DNA from: Deefgea tanakiae
GTDB lineage: Bacteria > Pseudomonadota > Gammaproteobacteria > Burkholderiales > Chitinibacteraceae
Length of the DNA stretch: 64,000 nt
NCBI RefSeq assembly: GCF_019665765.1
Contig: NZ_CP081150.1
Span: forward strand, 1,302,001-1,366,000
Direction: 5' to 3'
Positions within the stretch are counted from its first letter, which is position 1; each line of letters begins with the position of its first letter. Shown here piece by piece: positions 6,259 through 14,695 of the stretch. Both the position numbers and the translations under genes were made by a program. The notes beneath the pieces are model-generated. The model had not been told where the DNA came from. It worked only from the letters and a program-made list of their open reading frames with translations, and did no database searches.

Positions 6259-7424
6259 TGGTTCATTCTGGCTGGCGAACGGGCAATAAATTGACCTTGC
6301 TTCGCAATGGGGCTGAATTTTTTCCTGCACTTTTGTTTGCGATTGAGACGGCACAGTTTGAAATACGCTTGGAAACCTATATTTTCGAAGCCGATGAAGT
6401 GGGTTTAAATATCGCGAACGCTTTAATGCATGCAGCCCAGCGCGGTGTGAATGTCGGTTTGTTAATTGATGGTTTTGGCGCTAAAAACTTCCCTGCTGAT
6501 TTACGGCAGCGCCTACAGACGGCTGGCGTATATTTTTTATTTTTTCGCCCTGAAGTTAGCCCGTTTTCTGTCAAAAAGACGCGACTTCGTCGTTTGCATC
6601 GCAAATTATCGTGCTTTGACGGGCGCGTAGCCTTTGTTGGTGGCATCAATATTTTGTCTGATGATGACGGTGAAGGTCTTGCTCCGCGCTATGACTATGC
6701 CGTTCAGGTTGAAGGCCCCGTTGTTTCTGATATTCAGCAGGCATTGGCAAGGCAGTGGCGTTATACCTCGTGGGTGCAGCTTAAAAAACAGTTGTTTAAG
6801 TCATTTTTACGCGTACAACCACCTGTGGTGGGAGACTCATTGGCGCGTTTGCTAGTCAGGGACAATGCCCGCAATCGGCGCACTATTGAGAAGTCTTATA
6901 TTGATGCGATTCAAGCTGCGAGTAGTGAAGTTTTGATTGCGAATGCTTATTTCTTGCCCGGACGACGTATGCGGCAGGCTTTGATAAAGGCCGCCAAGCG
7001 CGGGGTCAATGTGGTTTTGTTGCTGCAAGATGAGCGTGATCATGCCTTGCTGCAATATGCCAGCTGGGCATTTTATCGTCAGTTTCTTGACGCCGGCATT
7101 GACATCTTTCAGTATAAAAGTGGCTTTATGCACGCCAAAGTCGCCGTGATTGATGGGCAATGGGCTACCGTGGGGTCGAGCAATATTGATCCATTTAGTT
7201 TGTTGCTTGCTCGCGAAGCAGACTTGGTGGTGCAAGATGAGTCTTTTGCCAAGCAATTGCGCTACGATATTCGCTTGCATCTGCAGCAAGATGCAACGCA
7301 AGTCGTGCCAGAGCACATTAAAAATGCGGGTTTTGCTTTGCGTTGGCTCGTTTGGGCGTGTTATGGTTTGGTACGATTACTGTTGGGTATTACTGGCTAT
7401 GGTGGCCGCAAGTACTTGGAATAA
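6258..7424 (+). CDS. clsB: Cardiolipin synthase B (phospholipase D superfamily)
   Basis: The 388-residue protein has two HKD motifs: HRKLSCFDGRVAFVGGINI near residue 115 and HAKVAVIDGQWATVGSSNID near residue 293. These form the active site that joins phosphatidyl groups to make cardiolipin. The length, the lack of N-terminal membrane helices and the hydrophobic C-terminal end (WACYGLVRLLLGI) fit ClsB rather than ClsA. The ATG at 6258 shares a base with the upstream stop and is preferred over an overlapping GTG at 6255. It forms a two-gene operon with the EEP protein. Confidence 0.9.
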   Translation: MVHSGWRTGNKLTLLRNGAEFFPALLFAIETAQFEIRLETYIFEADEVGLNIANALMHAAQRGVNVGLLIDGFGAKNFPADLRQRLQTAGVYFLFFRPEVSPFSVKKTRLRRLHRKLSCFDGRVAFVGGINILSDDDGEGLAPRYDYAVQVEGPVVSDIQQALARQWRYTSWVQLKKQLFKSFLRVQPPVVGDSLARLLVRDNARNRRTIEKSYIDAIQAASSEVLIANAYFLPGRRMRQALIKAAKRGVNVVLLLQDERDHALLQYASWAFYRQFLDAGIDIFQYKSGFMHAKVAVIDGQWATVGSSNIDPFSLLLAREADLVVQDESFAKQLRYDIRLHLQQDATQVVPEHIKNAGFALRWLVWACYGLVRLLLGITGYGGRKYLE

Positions 7425-7576
7425 CGCGAAGCGGCCATAACTAAAGTAGCCAAACCATCTACGCCATATCGCCCGTGTAGATCGATGGCATCATTGGGTT
7501 GCCTGAGCGCTGCAGTGTAGCTACTTTCTTTAGTAGCTTAATTAAAATCATCACATTTTTTTGAAACGAGCTTTTT
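7425..7576. other. Gap between clsB and cysS with a small hairpin
   Basis: There is no gene here. A 6-bp hairpin GCTACT-TTCTTT-AGTAGC (7520-7537) is followed by TTAATTA. A related sequence, ACTAAAGTAGC at 7440-7450, could pair with part of it. It may be a weak terminator for clsB or a leader structure for cysS. No T-box is expected in this group and none is seen. Confidence 0.3.
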
Positions 7577-8968
7577 ATGATCACTTTGTACAATACCCTC
7601 GCCCGCGAAAAGCAGGAATTTAAACCCATCACACCAGGCGTGGTGAATATGTATGTCTGCGGGATGACGGTGTACGACTACTGTCATATTGGGCATGCGC
7701 GCATGGTGGTGGTGTTTGATGTGATCGCTCGTTGGTTTCGTGAATCTAATTACAAAGTCAATTATGTTCGCAATATCACTGATATTGACGACAAAATCAT
7801 TAAGCGTGCCGCCGAAAATGGCGAGTCTATCGGTACATTAACTGAGCGATTTATCGCAGCAATGAACGAGGATTTCGCTGCGCTTGGTATTGTCCGCCCT
7901 GATCACGAGCCACGCGCAACGGATCATGTTGGTGGCATGCAAGAGATTATCGCTAAGCTTTTTGATCGCGGTTTAGCCTATTCTGCGCCTAATGGCGATG
8001 TGTATTATTCAGTGCGAAAATTTCAGGGCTACGGCAAGTTATCTCGTAAGAATTTGGATGATCAGCGTGCGGGTGAGCGGGTTGAAGTTGATGTAAATAA
8101 ACAGGATGCTGCTGATTTTGTTTTGTGGAAAAGCGCTAAAGAAGATGAGCCCGCAGAAGTAAAATGGGATTCAAAGTGGGGTTCGGGTCGCCCAGGTTGG
8201 CATATCGAATGCTCTGCGATGAGTTGCCATCATTTGGGCGAGCACTTTGATATTCATGGTGGCGGTGAAGATTTGCAATTTCCGCACCACGAAAATGAGA
8301 TTGCCCAATCCGAAGGTGCGCACGGCCATCAATATGTGAATTACTGGCTTCATAATGGGTTTATCAATGTCGACAATGAAAAAATGTCGAAAAGCCTTGG
8401 CAACTTCTTCATCATTCGCGAAGTGTTGGCTAAGTACGATGCGGAAGTGCTGCGTTTCTTTATTTTGCGTGCGCATTACCGTAGCCCACTCAATTACAGT
8501 GATGTGCATTTGGATGACGCCAAAAACGCACTGACCCGTCTTTATACAACGCTGAAATCAGTTCCCGCTGCAGAGGTTCAAATCGACTGGGCTGAGCCAC
8601 ACGCAGCGCGCTTTAAAGCGGCGATGGACGACGATTTTGCAACCACAGAAGCGGTAGCCGTTCTGTTCGAGTTGGCATTGCACGCGAATAAACATGCGGG
8701 TACAGCGGAAGGAGTCCAAGCTGCTGGCCTACTTAAGGCTTTGGCTAAAGTGTTGGGTTTATTGCAGCGTGATCCGTCTACGTATTTGCAAGCTGGTGCT
8801 AGTGATAGTGAATGGACTAGCGAAAAGATCGAAGCGGCTATTATTACCCGTAAAGAAGCTCGCGCAGCGAAAAACTGGGCAGAGTCTGACCGCGTTCGTG
8901 ATGAACTTACTGCCGCTGGTATTGTGCTCGAAGATACGGCACAGGGTACAACTTGGCGTAGAGTGTGA
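7577..8968 (+). CDS. cysS: Cysteinyl-tRNA synthetase
   Basis: This 463-residue class I aminoacyl-tRNA synthetase charges tRNA-Cys. Visible motifs are the zinc-site [15 protein letters not shown] (with HIGH), GWHIECSAM, the zinc ligands [20 protein letters not shown] and the KMSKS loop ([10 protein letters not shown]). The C-terminal ~80 residues form the tRNA-binding helical domain. The length is normal for the family. The ATG at 7577 is the only sensible start, though its ribosome binding site is weak. It is followed by a clear terminator, so it is probably transcribed alone. Confidence 0.97.
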   Translation: MITLYNTLAREKQEFKPITPGVVNMYVCGMTVYDYCHIGHARMVVVFDVIARWFRESNYKVNYVRNITDIDDKIIKRAAENGESIGTLTERFIAAMNEDFAALGIVRPDHEPRATDHVGGMQEIIAKLFDRGLAYSAPNGDVYYSVRKFQGYGKLSRKNLDDQRAGERVEVDVNKQDAADFVLWKSAKEDEPAEVKWDSKWGSGRPGWHIECSAMSCHHLGEHFDIHGGGEDLQFPHHENEIAQSEGAHGHQYVNYWLHNGFINVDNEKMSKSLGNFFIIREVLAKYDAEVLRFFILRAHYRSPLNYSDVHLDDAKNALTRLYTTLKSVPAAEVQIDWAEPHAARFKAAMDDDFATTEAVAVLFELALHANKHAGTAEGVQAAGLLKALAKVLGLLQRDPSTYLQAGASDSEWTSEKIEAAIITRKEARAAKNWAESDRVRDELTAAGIVLEDTAQGTTWRRV

Positions 8969-8990
8969 AATCGGCGCTGCTGAGCAATTT

Positions 8991-9015
8991 AAAGCCATCT
9001 TTTGATGGCTTTTTT
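8991..9015 (+). terminator. Rho-independent terminator after cysS
   Basis: Arms AAAGCCATC (8991-8999) and GATGGCTTT (9004-9012) enclose a TTTT loop and run into a T tract to 9015. It is 23 bases after the cysS stop. Confidence 0.85.
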
Positions 9016-9115
9016 AGTATTTAGGATTGCCAGTCATTTTGAATCCTTTAACTCAGTGGCATTAAGCTCTATGCTGTGTGAATCTAGATTGAATTGACTT
9101 ACTGTAGAGATATTA

Positions 9116-10375
9116 ATGAATTCATCTGCAATGCCAATGGTGTACTTTGTCGCCCCTAATGCCGAACATTTTGACGATATTCAGTCGCAACTGAGTTTGT
9201 TTGGGTTTGATTGTCAGGTTTTTACACGCAATAGCGCAATTTTGGCGGCGATGCATACGCAGCCGCCATTTGCGGTGGTTGTTGATGAGTTGGGCTTGTC
9301 TGATGCAAATTCAAAAAAGTGTGTGCCGCTGATTAGCAGATTATCAAAAGGGCCAGTTATTTTTCTCTCTAACGCCCATAGCATTGCTGAGCAAATCGAC
9401 TTGATGCGCAATGGTGTTACTGATTTTTTGCCTAAGCCATTTAATCCTCAGCAATTGATTGATCGCTTGGATTCTTTGCAAGAGCAAGCAAGACCCGATC
9501 CATTTCGTGTGTTGATTGTTGATGATTCTGAGGCTGTGGCGCGTTGGACGTGTGGTGTTTTGTCTGACGCAGGAATGCTTTCCAAACATATACAAAATCC
9601 ACTTGAAGTTATTTTGCTAATCGAGCGCATGAAGCCAGATATCATTTTGATGGATGTTTATATGCCTGAATGTTCGGGTGATGAAATTGCCAAGATCATT
9701 CGTCAAAATAAACAGTACGATTCAATCCCTATCGTGTTTCTCTCAACGGAAACGCATCGCGGTAAGCAGCTAATGGCGCGAAGCATGGGTGGTGATGATT
9801 TTCTCGTGAAAAATATGGAGCCTGAAGAGCTAGTGGCTTCGATTACGATCACTGCCGAGCGTTATCGACAGTTACGGCGTTGGATGACGCGGGATAGCTT
9901 AACTGCGCTCTTAAATCACACCAATATCATTGAAGAGTTAACACGAGAGGTCGCTCGGGCGCATAAAGAGTGTCGACAGTTGTCCTATGCCATGGTTGAT
10001 ATTGACCATTTCAAGTTGATAAATGATCGACATGGCCATATGGTCGGTGATCGGGTAATTAAATCTTTGTCTCGCTTGCTACGCGGTGGCATGGGTAAAC
10101 CTAATTCAGTTGGGCGTTATGGTGGCGAGGAGTTTGCCGTAATTTTGTCTGATCAAACGATGATGCGTGCAGCTCAAAAGTTAGATGAACTTAGACAAAG
10201 TTTTTCTCAATTAACGCAAATTAGCACTGATTCTGGCGAGTTTCATTCAACTGTGAGTATTGGTGTCGCTCAACTACAAGATGGTCAGACTGCGCAGCAA
10301 TTAATTGATGCCGCAGATCGTGCTCTCTATCAAGCCAAAGCCGCAGGCCGAAACCAGGTTGGGCTGGCAACTTAA
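9116..10375 (+). CDS. Response regulator with two receiver domains and GGDEF output (diguanylate cyclase)
   Basis: The 419-residue protein has a first receiver (~8-122), a second (~131-245) and a C-terminal GGDEF domain (~255-419). Receiver 2 is complete (VDD at 135-137, phosphoacceptor Asp180, Ser/Thr 210-211, Lys232). Receiver 1 keeps Asp57 and Lys107 but lacks the acidic pair near residue 13 (VAPN), so it is probably a pseudo-receiver. The active-site loop is GGEEF (336-340), expected to make c-di-GMP. The inhibitory site five residues before it (RxxD in many relatives) reads GKPN, so product inhibition at that site is unlikely. The arrangement resembles PleD. No partner kinase is adjacent. 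Confidence 0.92.
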   Translation: MNSSAMPMVYFVAPNAEHFDDIQSQLSLFGFDCQVFTRNSAILAAMHTQPPFAVVVDELGLSDANSKKCVPLISRLSKGPVIFLSNAHSIAEQIDLMRNGVTDFLPKPFNPQQLIDRLDSLQEQARPDPFRVLIVDDSEAVARWTCGVLSDAGMLSKHIQNPLEVILLIERMKPDIILMDVYMPECSGDEIAKIIRQNKQYDSIPIVFLSTETHRGKQLMARSMGGDDFLVKNMEPEELVASITITAERYRQLRRWMTRDSLTALLNHTNIIEELTREVARAHKECRQLSYAMVDIDHFKLINDRHGHMVGDRVIKSLSRLLRGGMGKPNSVGRYGGEEFAVILSDQTMMRAAQKLDELRQSFSQLTQISTDSGEFHSTVSIGVAQLQDGQTAQQLIDAADRALYQAKAAGRNQVGLAT

Positions 10376-10394
10376 TACTTATTCTTGAAGATTT

Positions 10395-12176
10395 ATGACT
10401 ATTCACTACAAAATTTCTCCGTACGATTCGGCTGCACATCTTTTCTTAATCGATTTAACGATTTCATCACCAAATCCAGATGGACAGTTGGTGTATTTGC
10501 CCACCTGGATACCCGGTAGTTATTTGATTCGTGAGTTTGCCAAAAATATTGTATCTATTGAAGCTATGTCTCAAGGTGAGCCTGTTGCATTAAGGAAAAT
10601 GGATAAGGCAAGTTGGCAAGCTGCGGCGGTTTCAGCGCCTTTAACGATTTCTTGTATTGTCTATGCCAATGATCTGTCGGTGCGAGGTGCGTATCTCGAT
10701 AGTGAACGTGGTTTCTTTAATGGCACCAGTGTATTTTTAGCTGTTAAAGGTCAAGAACAGGATACTTGCAGTGTTGAAATCATTGCCCCTGCGCAGATCA
10801 AGTGGCGTTTAGCGACAACGCTAGGTGCGGTTCAGGTCGATGACTCTGCTTTTGGATTGTATCAGGCCAAAAATTATGACGAGTTAATTGATCATCCCGT
10901 CGAGATGGCTGACTTTGCGGAAGTCGCATTCCAAGCTTGTGGCGTACCGCATCGATTGGTGATTTCTGGTCGCCATCAGGCAGATTTATCGCGCCTTGCG
11001 CGAGATCTTCAACGGATTTGTGAGTATCAAATCCAATTTTTTGGTACACCTGCACCATTCAAAGAATATGTATTTCTCACGTTGGCGGTTGGTGATGGAT
11101 ACGGTGGTTTGGAGCATCGTTCATCAACGGCATTGATTTGCAAACGCAATGATTTGCCTTTGGCGCATGAAACGGAAATAAAGCCAGGGTATTTACAGTT
11201 TTTAGGTTTGTGTAGTCATGAGTACTTTCACAGTTGGAATGTGAAACGTATTAAACCAGCGGCTTACGCGCCCTATGATTTGCAGCAAGAGAGTTATTCT
11301 CGCTTGCTTTGGGCATTTGAAGGTATTACTTCGTATTACGATGATTTAACCTTGGTGCGAACGGGTTTAATCACTCAGCAAACTTATTTAGATTTATTGT
11401 CGCAATCAATCACGAATGTTGAGCGCGGGCAGGGACGTCTTGTTCAAAACCTTGAAGATGCAAGCTTTGATGCATGGGTGAAATACTATCGACAGGATGA
11501 AAATAGCCCGAATGCATTAGTGAGTTACTACACCAAAGGTGCGTTGTTTGCGTTGTGCTTAGATTTGACAATTAGACAGAAGACTTTAGGAGCGAAATCG
11601 CTGGATGACGTGATGCGCGCACTGTGGCAGCGTTTTGGTGTGTGTTTTGAACAAAATGAGCAAGGCGTGACCGAAGAAGAGTGGGAATGTGTCGCGCAAC
11701 AAACCACGGGTGTTGATTTGTCAAGTTTGTTTAATTTGGGTTTGCGAACGACTACTGAGTTACCGTTGCGTGAGCTGCTGGCCGATGTGGGGGTTGAGTG
11801 GCAGCAGCGTGTTGCTGTGTCGAGTGCTGATAAAGGTGGTTGGCAAGAAGCGCCTAAGCATAATGCGCCTAGCTTGGGGGGCAAAACAGCAGCAGAAACG
11901 GGGGGCGTTAAGTTAACGCAGGTATTTACCGATGGCGCTGCACAACTAGCAGGGCTTTCTGCGGGCGATGTGTTGTTTGCATGGAATGGCTTGCGATTAA
12001 CGATCGCAAATTTAGAGCAGTTTTTAAGTTCAGCGCAGCTTGGTGAAAAGGTGAGAATTCATGCCTTCCGTCGTGATGAATTAATGGTGTTTGATTTGTC
12101 TGTTCAAGCTGCGCTACTGGATACGGTTGGTTTGAAAGTAGTTTTCGGTCTTGACGTGGGCTTTTTGAATGCCTGA
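10395..12176 (+). CDS. M61-family glycyl aminopeptidase-like metalloprotease with PDZ domain
   Basis: The 593-residue protein has the M61 zinc motif HEYFH (275-279) followed by SWNVKRIKP, typical of the glycyl aminopeptidase family. An N-terminal beta-rich domain (~1-170) comes first, and a downstream Glu in WAFEGITSYYDD is the probable third ligand. A PDZ-like domain lies near residues 505-590 (GVKLTQVFTDGAAQLAGLSA onward). No signal peptide is seen, so it is probably cytoplasmic. Family members remove N-terminal Gly or Ala from peptides. It starts 19 bases after the diguanylate cyclase stop and may share its transcript. Confidence 0.9.
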   Translation: MTIHYKISPYDSAAHLFLIDLTISSPNPDGQLVYLPTWIPGSYLIREFAKNIVSIEAMSQGEPVALRKMDKASWQAAAVSAPLTISCIVYANDLSVRGAYLDSERGFFNGTSVFLAVKGQEQDTCSVEIIAPAQIKWRLATTLGAVQVDDSAFGLYQAKNYDELIDHPVEMADFAEVAFQACGVPHRLVISGRHQADLSRLARDLQRICEYQIQFFGTPAPFKEYVFLTLAVGDGYGGLEHRSSTALICKRNDLPLAHETEIKPGYLQFLGLCSHEYFHSWNVKRIKPAAYAPYDLQQESYSRLLWAFEGITSYYDDLTLVRTGLITQQTYLDLLSQSITNVERGQGRLVQNLEDASFDAWVKYYRQDENSPNALVSYYTKGALFALCLDLTIRQKTLGAKSLDDVMRALWQRFGVCFEQNEQGVTEEEWECVAQQTTGVDLSSLFNLGLRTTTELPLRELLADVGVEWQQRVAVSSADKGGWQEAPKHNAPSLGGKTAAETGGVKLTQVFTDGAAQLAGLSAGDVLFAWNGLRLTIANLEQFLSSAQLGEKVRIHAFRRDELMVFDLSVQAALLDTVGLKVVFGLDVGFLNA

Positions 12177-12281
12177 CCTTTGTTTCTTTGTTCTCGCAAT
12201 GTAAATTCTTTCTTGGCGCAGTGCAGCAATTCAGACTATGAATGAATTGCATCGGCGCTTTTGACTTCAAAGGAGGTTACA

Positions 12282-14423
12282 TTGCATCTGTTTCAGCAAC
12301 TCACTAGCAAATTTCAAGGAGCAAGGACTAAGGTTCTTGTTGTGCTCTGCGTGCTTAATTTGTTGGTGTCAGCATCATTGTCTATGGGCTTGTATTTTTT
12401 ACTAAATGGCGCGTTGATGTCTGAGCTCGATGGCCGTCTGCATACGGCTGCACGAGCGATTCCTTTTGTTTTACCAGAAAAATATATCGCTAATGCATTG
12501 CAAGGCAAGGGTGTAGAGCCGAGTGAGTACCTGAAAAATTTAAATTTGCTCAATCAATATGCGAAGAAAATTGGCGTTGAGCATTTGTATGTTTTAAATA
12601 AACGTGGGAAGGATGTGGTTTACCTAGCAGGTAGTGAGGCGCCAAGTGAAGTCCGCGCAGAGCAATATGGACATTATTTGCAAACTTATTCCGATCGTTT
12701 TCAACTGGTTCGCTTGGCAATTGAAAGTGGGCAGTCTTATTTTGGCGACGTTCAAGATCAATATGGTGATTTTCGTTCAATTGCTATGCCTGTGGCTTAT
12801 GGTGCGGGACGCTATTACATACTGGGTGCAGATATCGCAAAGACCGATGTCCTAGCACGGCAAAGTGAAATCCGTTTTCGCGTTTTTTGCTTTGGTTTGT
12901 TTATTTTTGCTTTTGGTGTTGTGGTTTCGTGGTTGCTGGCTAGTCAGATGACGGCCCCCTTGAGGCGTTTTTCATCTGCGGTACATCGATTTGCTGCTGG
13001 TGAATTTGATGTGCGAATGCCTATGCACCGACATGATGAGCTGGGTAATCTTGCTTCAGCTTTTAATGCAATGGGTGATGCCATTTCGGCTCGTGAGCAC
13101 CTAATGCGGCAATTGGCTTTTTCGGATCGTTTAACCGGTTTGCCCAATCGCGTGAAGTTTGCTGAGTTGCTGTCCGTATGTTTGAGCAAAGGGCCGCCAT
13201 GGCTTGCGGTTGTCATGATTGATCTTGCTGATTTTCGTTACATTAATGATGCATTTGGTTTTGATGCGGGTGATCGGGTGCTCTGTACGATGTCGGATCG
13301 ATTAAGTCAAATGCAGCCAGAGCAGCTTAAAATTGTAAGTAGAATCTCAGGGAATTCTTTTGTTTTACTCTTGAGTGCATGTGATGAGCAGCAAACGTAT
13401 GCGCAAATTGAATCTATTGAGGCTACCTTATCTGAGTCACTATTGCTGGGTGAGCAAAAAGTGAATGTGGCAATTCGTTCTGGTATTGCGATTTATCCCC
13501 TGCACGCAGATGATGCAGAAGGGTTGCTCAGGCATGCTGAAGTGGCGATGTTTTTTGCCAAGCGTGACCGGGAAAGCTCCGTGTTATATGACCCTAGTCG
13601 AGAAGAGAATCGCTTGAGCCAATTTACGCTACTGGGTGATCTGCGCGAAGCTTTAAGCGAGAATCATTTGGTTGTTTATTATCAGCCTAAGATTAATGTA
13701 TCAACTGGTTTGGTGGGGGCGGCCGAGGCGTTGGTGCGCTGGCAGCATCCGAGCCGTGGGTGGATCTCCCCTGGTTTGTTTATCCCTTTTGCGGAAAAAA
13801 CGGGGAAGCTTAGAGGAATTACTGAATGGGTCTTGTGTGAGGTTTTAAGGCAGCAAGTTGAATGGCAAAAAATAAATGTCAATTTACGGATATCAGTGAA
13901 TGTGGGCGTTAGTGATGTAGAGGATGCCCAATTTGTAGATTTTGTTGAGGAGCAGTTGAGCAAGGCGGGTTCTGCCGCAAATTTGTGCTTAGAAATTACT
14001 GAAACTGGTGTGATGCATAAACCCGATGCGATGTTGCAAAATCTGGCTCGTTTGCGTCGATTAGGGGTTAAATTATCGATTGATGATTTTGGCACTGGAT
14101 ACTCTTCATTTGCATACCTTGCAAAGATGCCCGTGAATGAGTTGAAGATCGATCAGGTTTTTGTGATGTCAATGAATAGTACATTTGAGAGTGTTTCTAT
14201 CGTTCGATCGATGATTGAGATTGGTCATATTTTGGGCTTGAAGGTCGTTGCAGAGGGGGTAGAAACCATCGGGATTTGGCAAGCACTAGCTGTAATGGGG
14301 TGTGATGAAGTTCAGGGGTACTTGATTGCTAAGCCGATGGCATCGCAAGTCTTGCTTGACTGGCTGGCTGAGGGGCCACATCAACCTGCCGAGTTAACAC
14401 CGCCTAGCATGTCTAACTTTTGA
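12282..14423 (+). CDS. Membrane sensor with HAMP, degenerate GGDEF and EAL domains (c-di-GMP phosphodiesterase)
   Basis: The TTG at 12282 follows a strong AGGAGG (12271-12276) at 5 bases, so the upstream in-frame TTG at 12261 is rejected. The order is TM helix (~18-42), a periplasmic sensor (~45-195), TM helix (~200-222), HAMP (~223-275), GGDEF (~285-440) and EAL (~455-700). The GGDEF loop reads SGNSF, so that domain is probably not a cyclase. The EAL domain keeps its key residues: EALVRWQHP, the Asn/Glu of LEITE, DDFGTGYSS, a Lys in ELKIDQ and VAEGVET. The likely role is to hydrolyse c-di-GMP in response to a periplasmic signal; the signal is unknown. Confidence 0.9.
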   Translation: MHLFQQLTSKFQGARTKVLVVLCVLNLLVSASLSMGLYFLLNGALMSELDGRLHTAARAIPFVLPEKYIANALQGKGVEPSEYLKNLNLLNQYAKKIGVEHLYVLNKRGKDVVYLAGSEAPSEVRAEQYGHYLQTYSDRFQLVRLAIESGQSYFGDVQDQYGDFRSIAMPVAYGAGRYYILGADIAKTDVLARQSEIRFRVFCFGLFIFAFGVVVSWLLASQMTAPLRRFSSAVHRFAAGEFDVRMPMHRHDELGNLASAFNAMGDAISAREHLMRQLAFSDRLTGLPNRVKFAELLSVCLSKGPPWLAVVMIDLADFRYINDAFGFDAGDRVLCTMSDRLSQMQPEQLKIVSRISGNSFVLLLSACDEQQTYAQIESIEATLSESLLLGEQKVNVAIRSGIAIYPLHADDAEGLLRHAEVAMFFAKRDRESSVLYDPSREENRLSQFTLLGDLREALSENHLVVYYQPKINVSTGLVGAAEALVRWQHPSRGWISPGLFIPFAEKTGKLRGITEWVLCEVLRQQVEWQKINVNLRISVNVGVSDVEDAQFVDFVEEQLSKAGSAANLCLEITETGVMHKPDAMLQNLARLRRLGVKLSIDDFGTGYSSFAYLAKMPVNELKIDQVFVMSMNSTFESVSIVRSMIEIGHILGLKVVAEGVETIGIWQALAVMGCDEVQGYLIAKPMASQVLLDWLAEGPHQPAELTPPSMSNF

Positions 14424-14470
14424 CCTGTCCTGACAGCCAAATCAAAATGGCATACCAATGAAGTTAGAAA

Positions 14471-14499
14471 ACAAAAAAGCCCTGAATAGTCAGGGCTTT
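14471..14499 (-). terminator. Rho-independent terminator for tRNA-Ser
   Basis: The stem AAAGCCCTGA / TCAGGGCTTT (14476-14485 and 14490-14499) has a 4-base loop. On the minus strand it runs into TTTTTTGT. It lies 13 bases beyond the tRNA 3' end. The plus-strand side has no T run, so it serves the tRNA rather than the EAL gene. Confidence 0.82.
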
Positions 14500-14511
14500 A
14501 GTGTAAATTCG

Positions 14512-14602
14512 TGGCGGAGAGAGGGGGATTCGAACCCCCGATAGGCTATTAACCTATACACGCTTTCCAGGCGTGCGACTTAAGCCACTCATCCATCTCT
14601 CC
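14512..14602 (-). tRNA. tRNA-Ser(GGA)
   Basis: Read on the minus strand, the acceptor stem is GGAGAGA pairing with TCTCTCC, followed by G and an encoded CCA at 14512-14514. The anticodon stem CACGC/GCGTG encloses CTGGAAA, giving the anticodon GGA, which reads UCC and UCU serine codons. A long variable arm and the T arm GGGGG-TTCGAAT-CCCCC are present. Length is 91 bases, as expected for a class II tRNA. Confidence 0.96.
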
Positions 14603-14617
14603 GCATGAGGAGGTCGA

Positions 14618-14646
14618 ATCATACCGAAGCACACTCCTCATGGCAA
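14618..14646 (-). promoter_or_regulatory. Sigma-70 promoter of tRNA-Ser
   Basis: On the minus strand, TTGCCA (14646-14641) and TATGAT (14623-14618) are separated by exactly 17 bases. Each differs from consensus at one base. Transcription would begin about 10 bases before the mature tRNA 5' end. Confidence 0.75.
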
Positions 14647-14695
14647 GCGAATGCCGGATCAACTTAAATTAGCAATGCCAATCCGCTTTGGCTGC

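Noticed and set aside
7425-7576. T-box or other riboswitch upstream of cysS
   Set aside because: T-boxes are a Gram-positive feature; the only structure is a 6-bp hairpin.
12431-12440. Neisserial DNA uptake sequence (GCCGTCTG)
   Set aside because: A single partial match inside a coding region; no repeated uptake motif is seen in the window.
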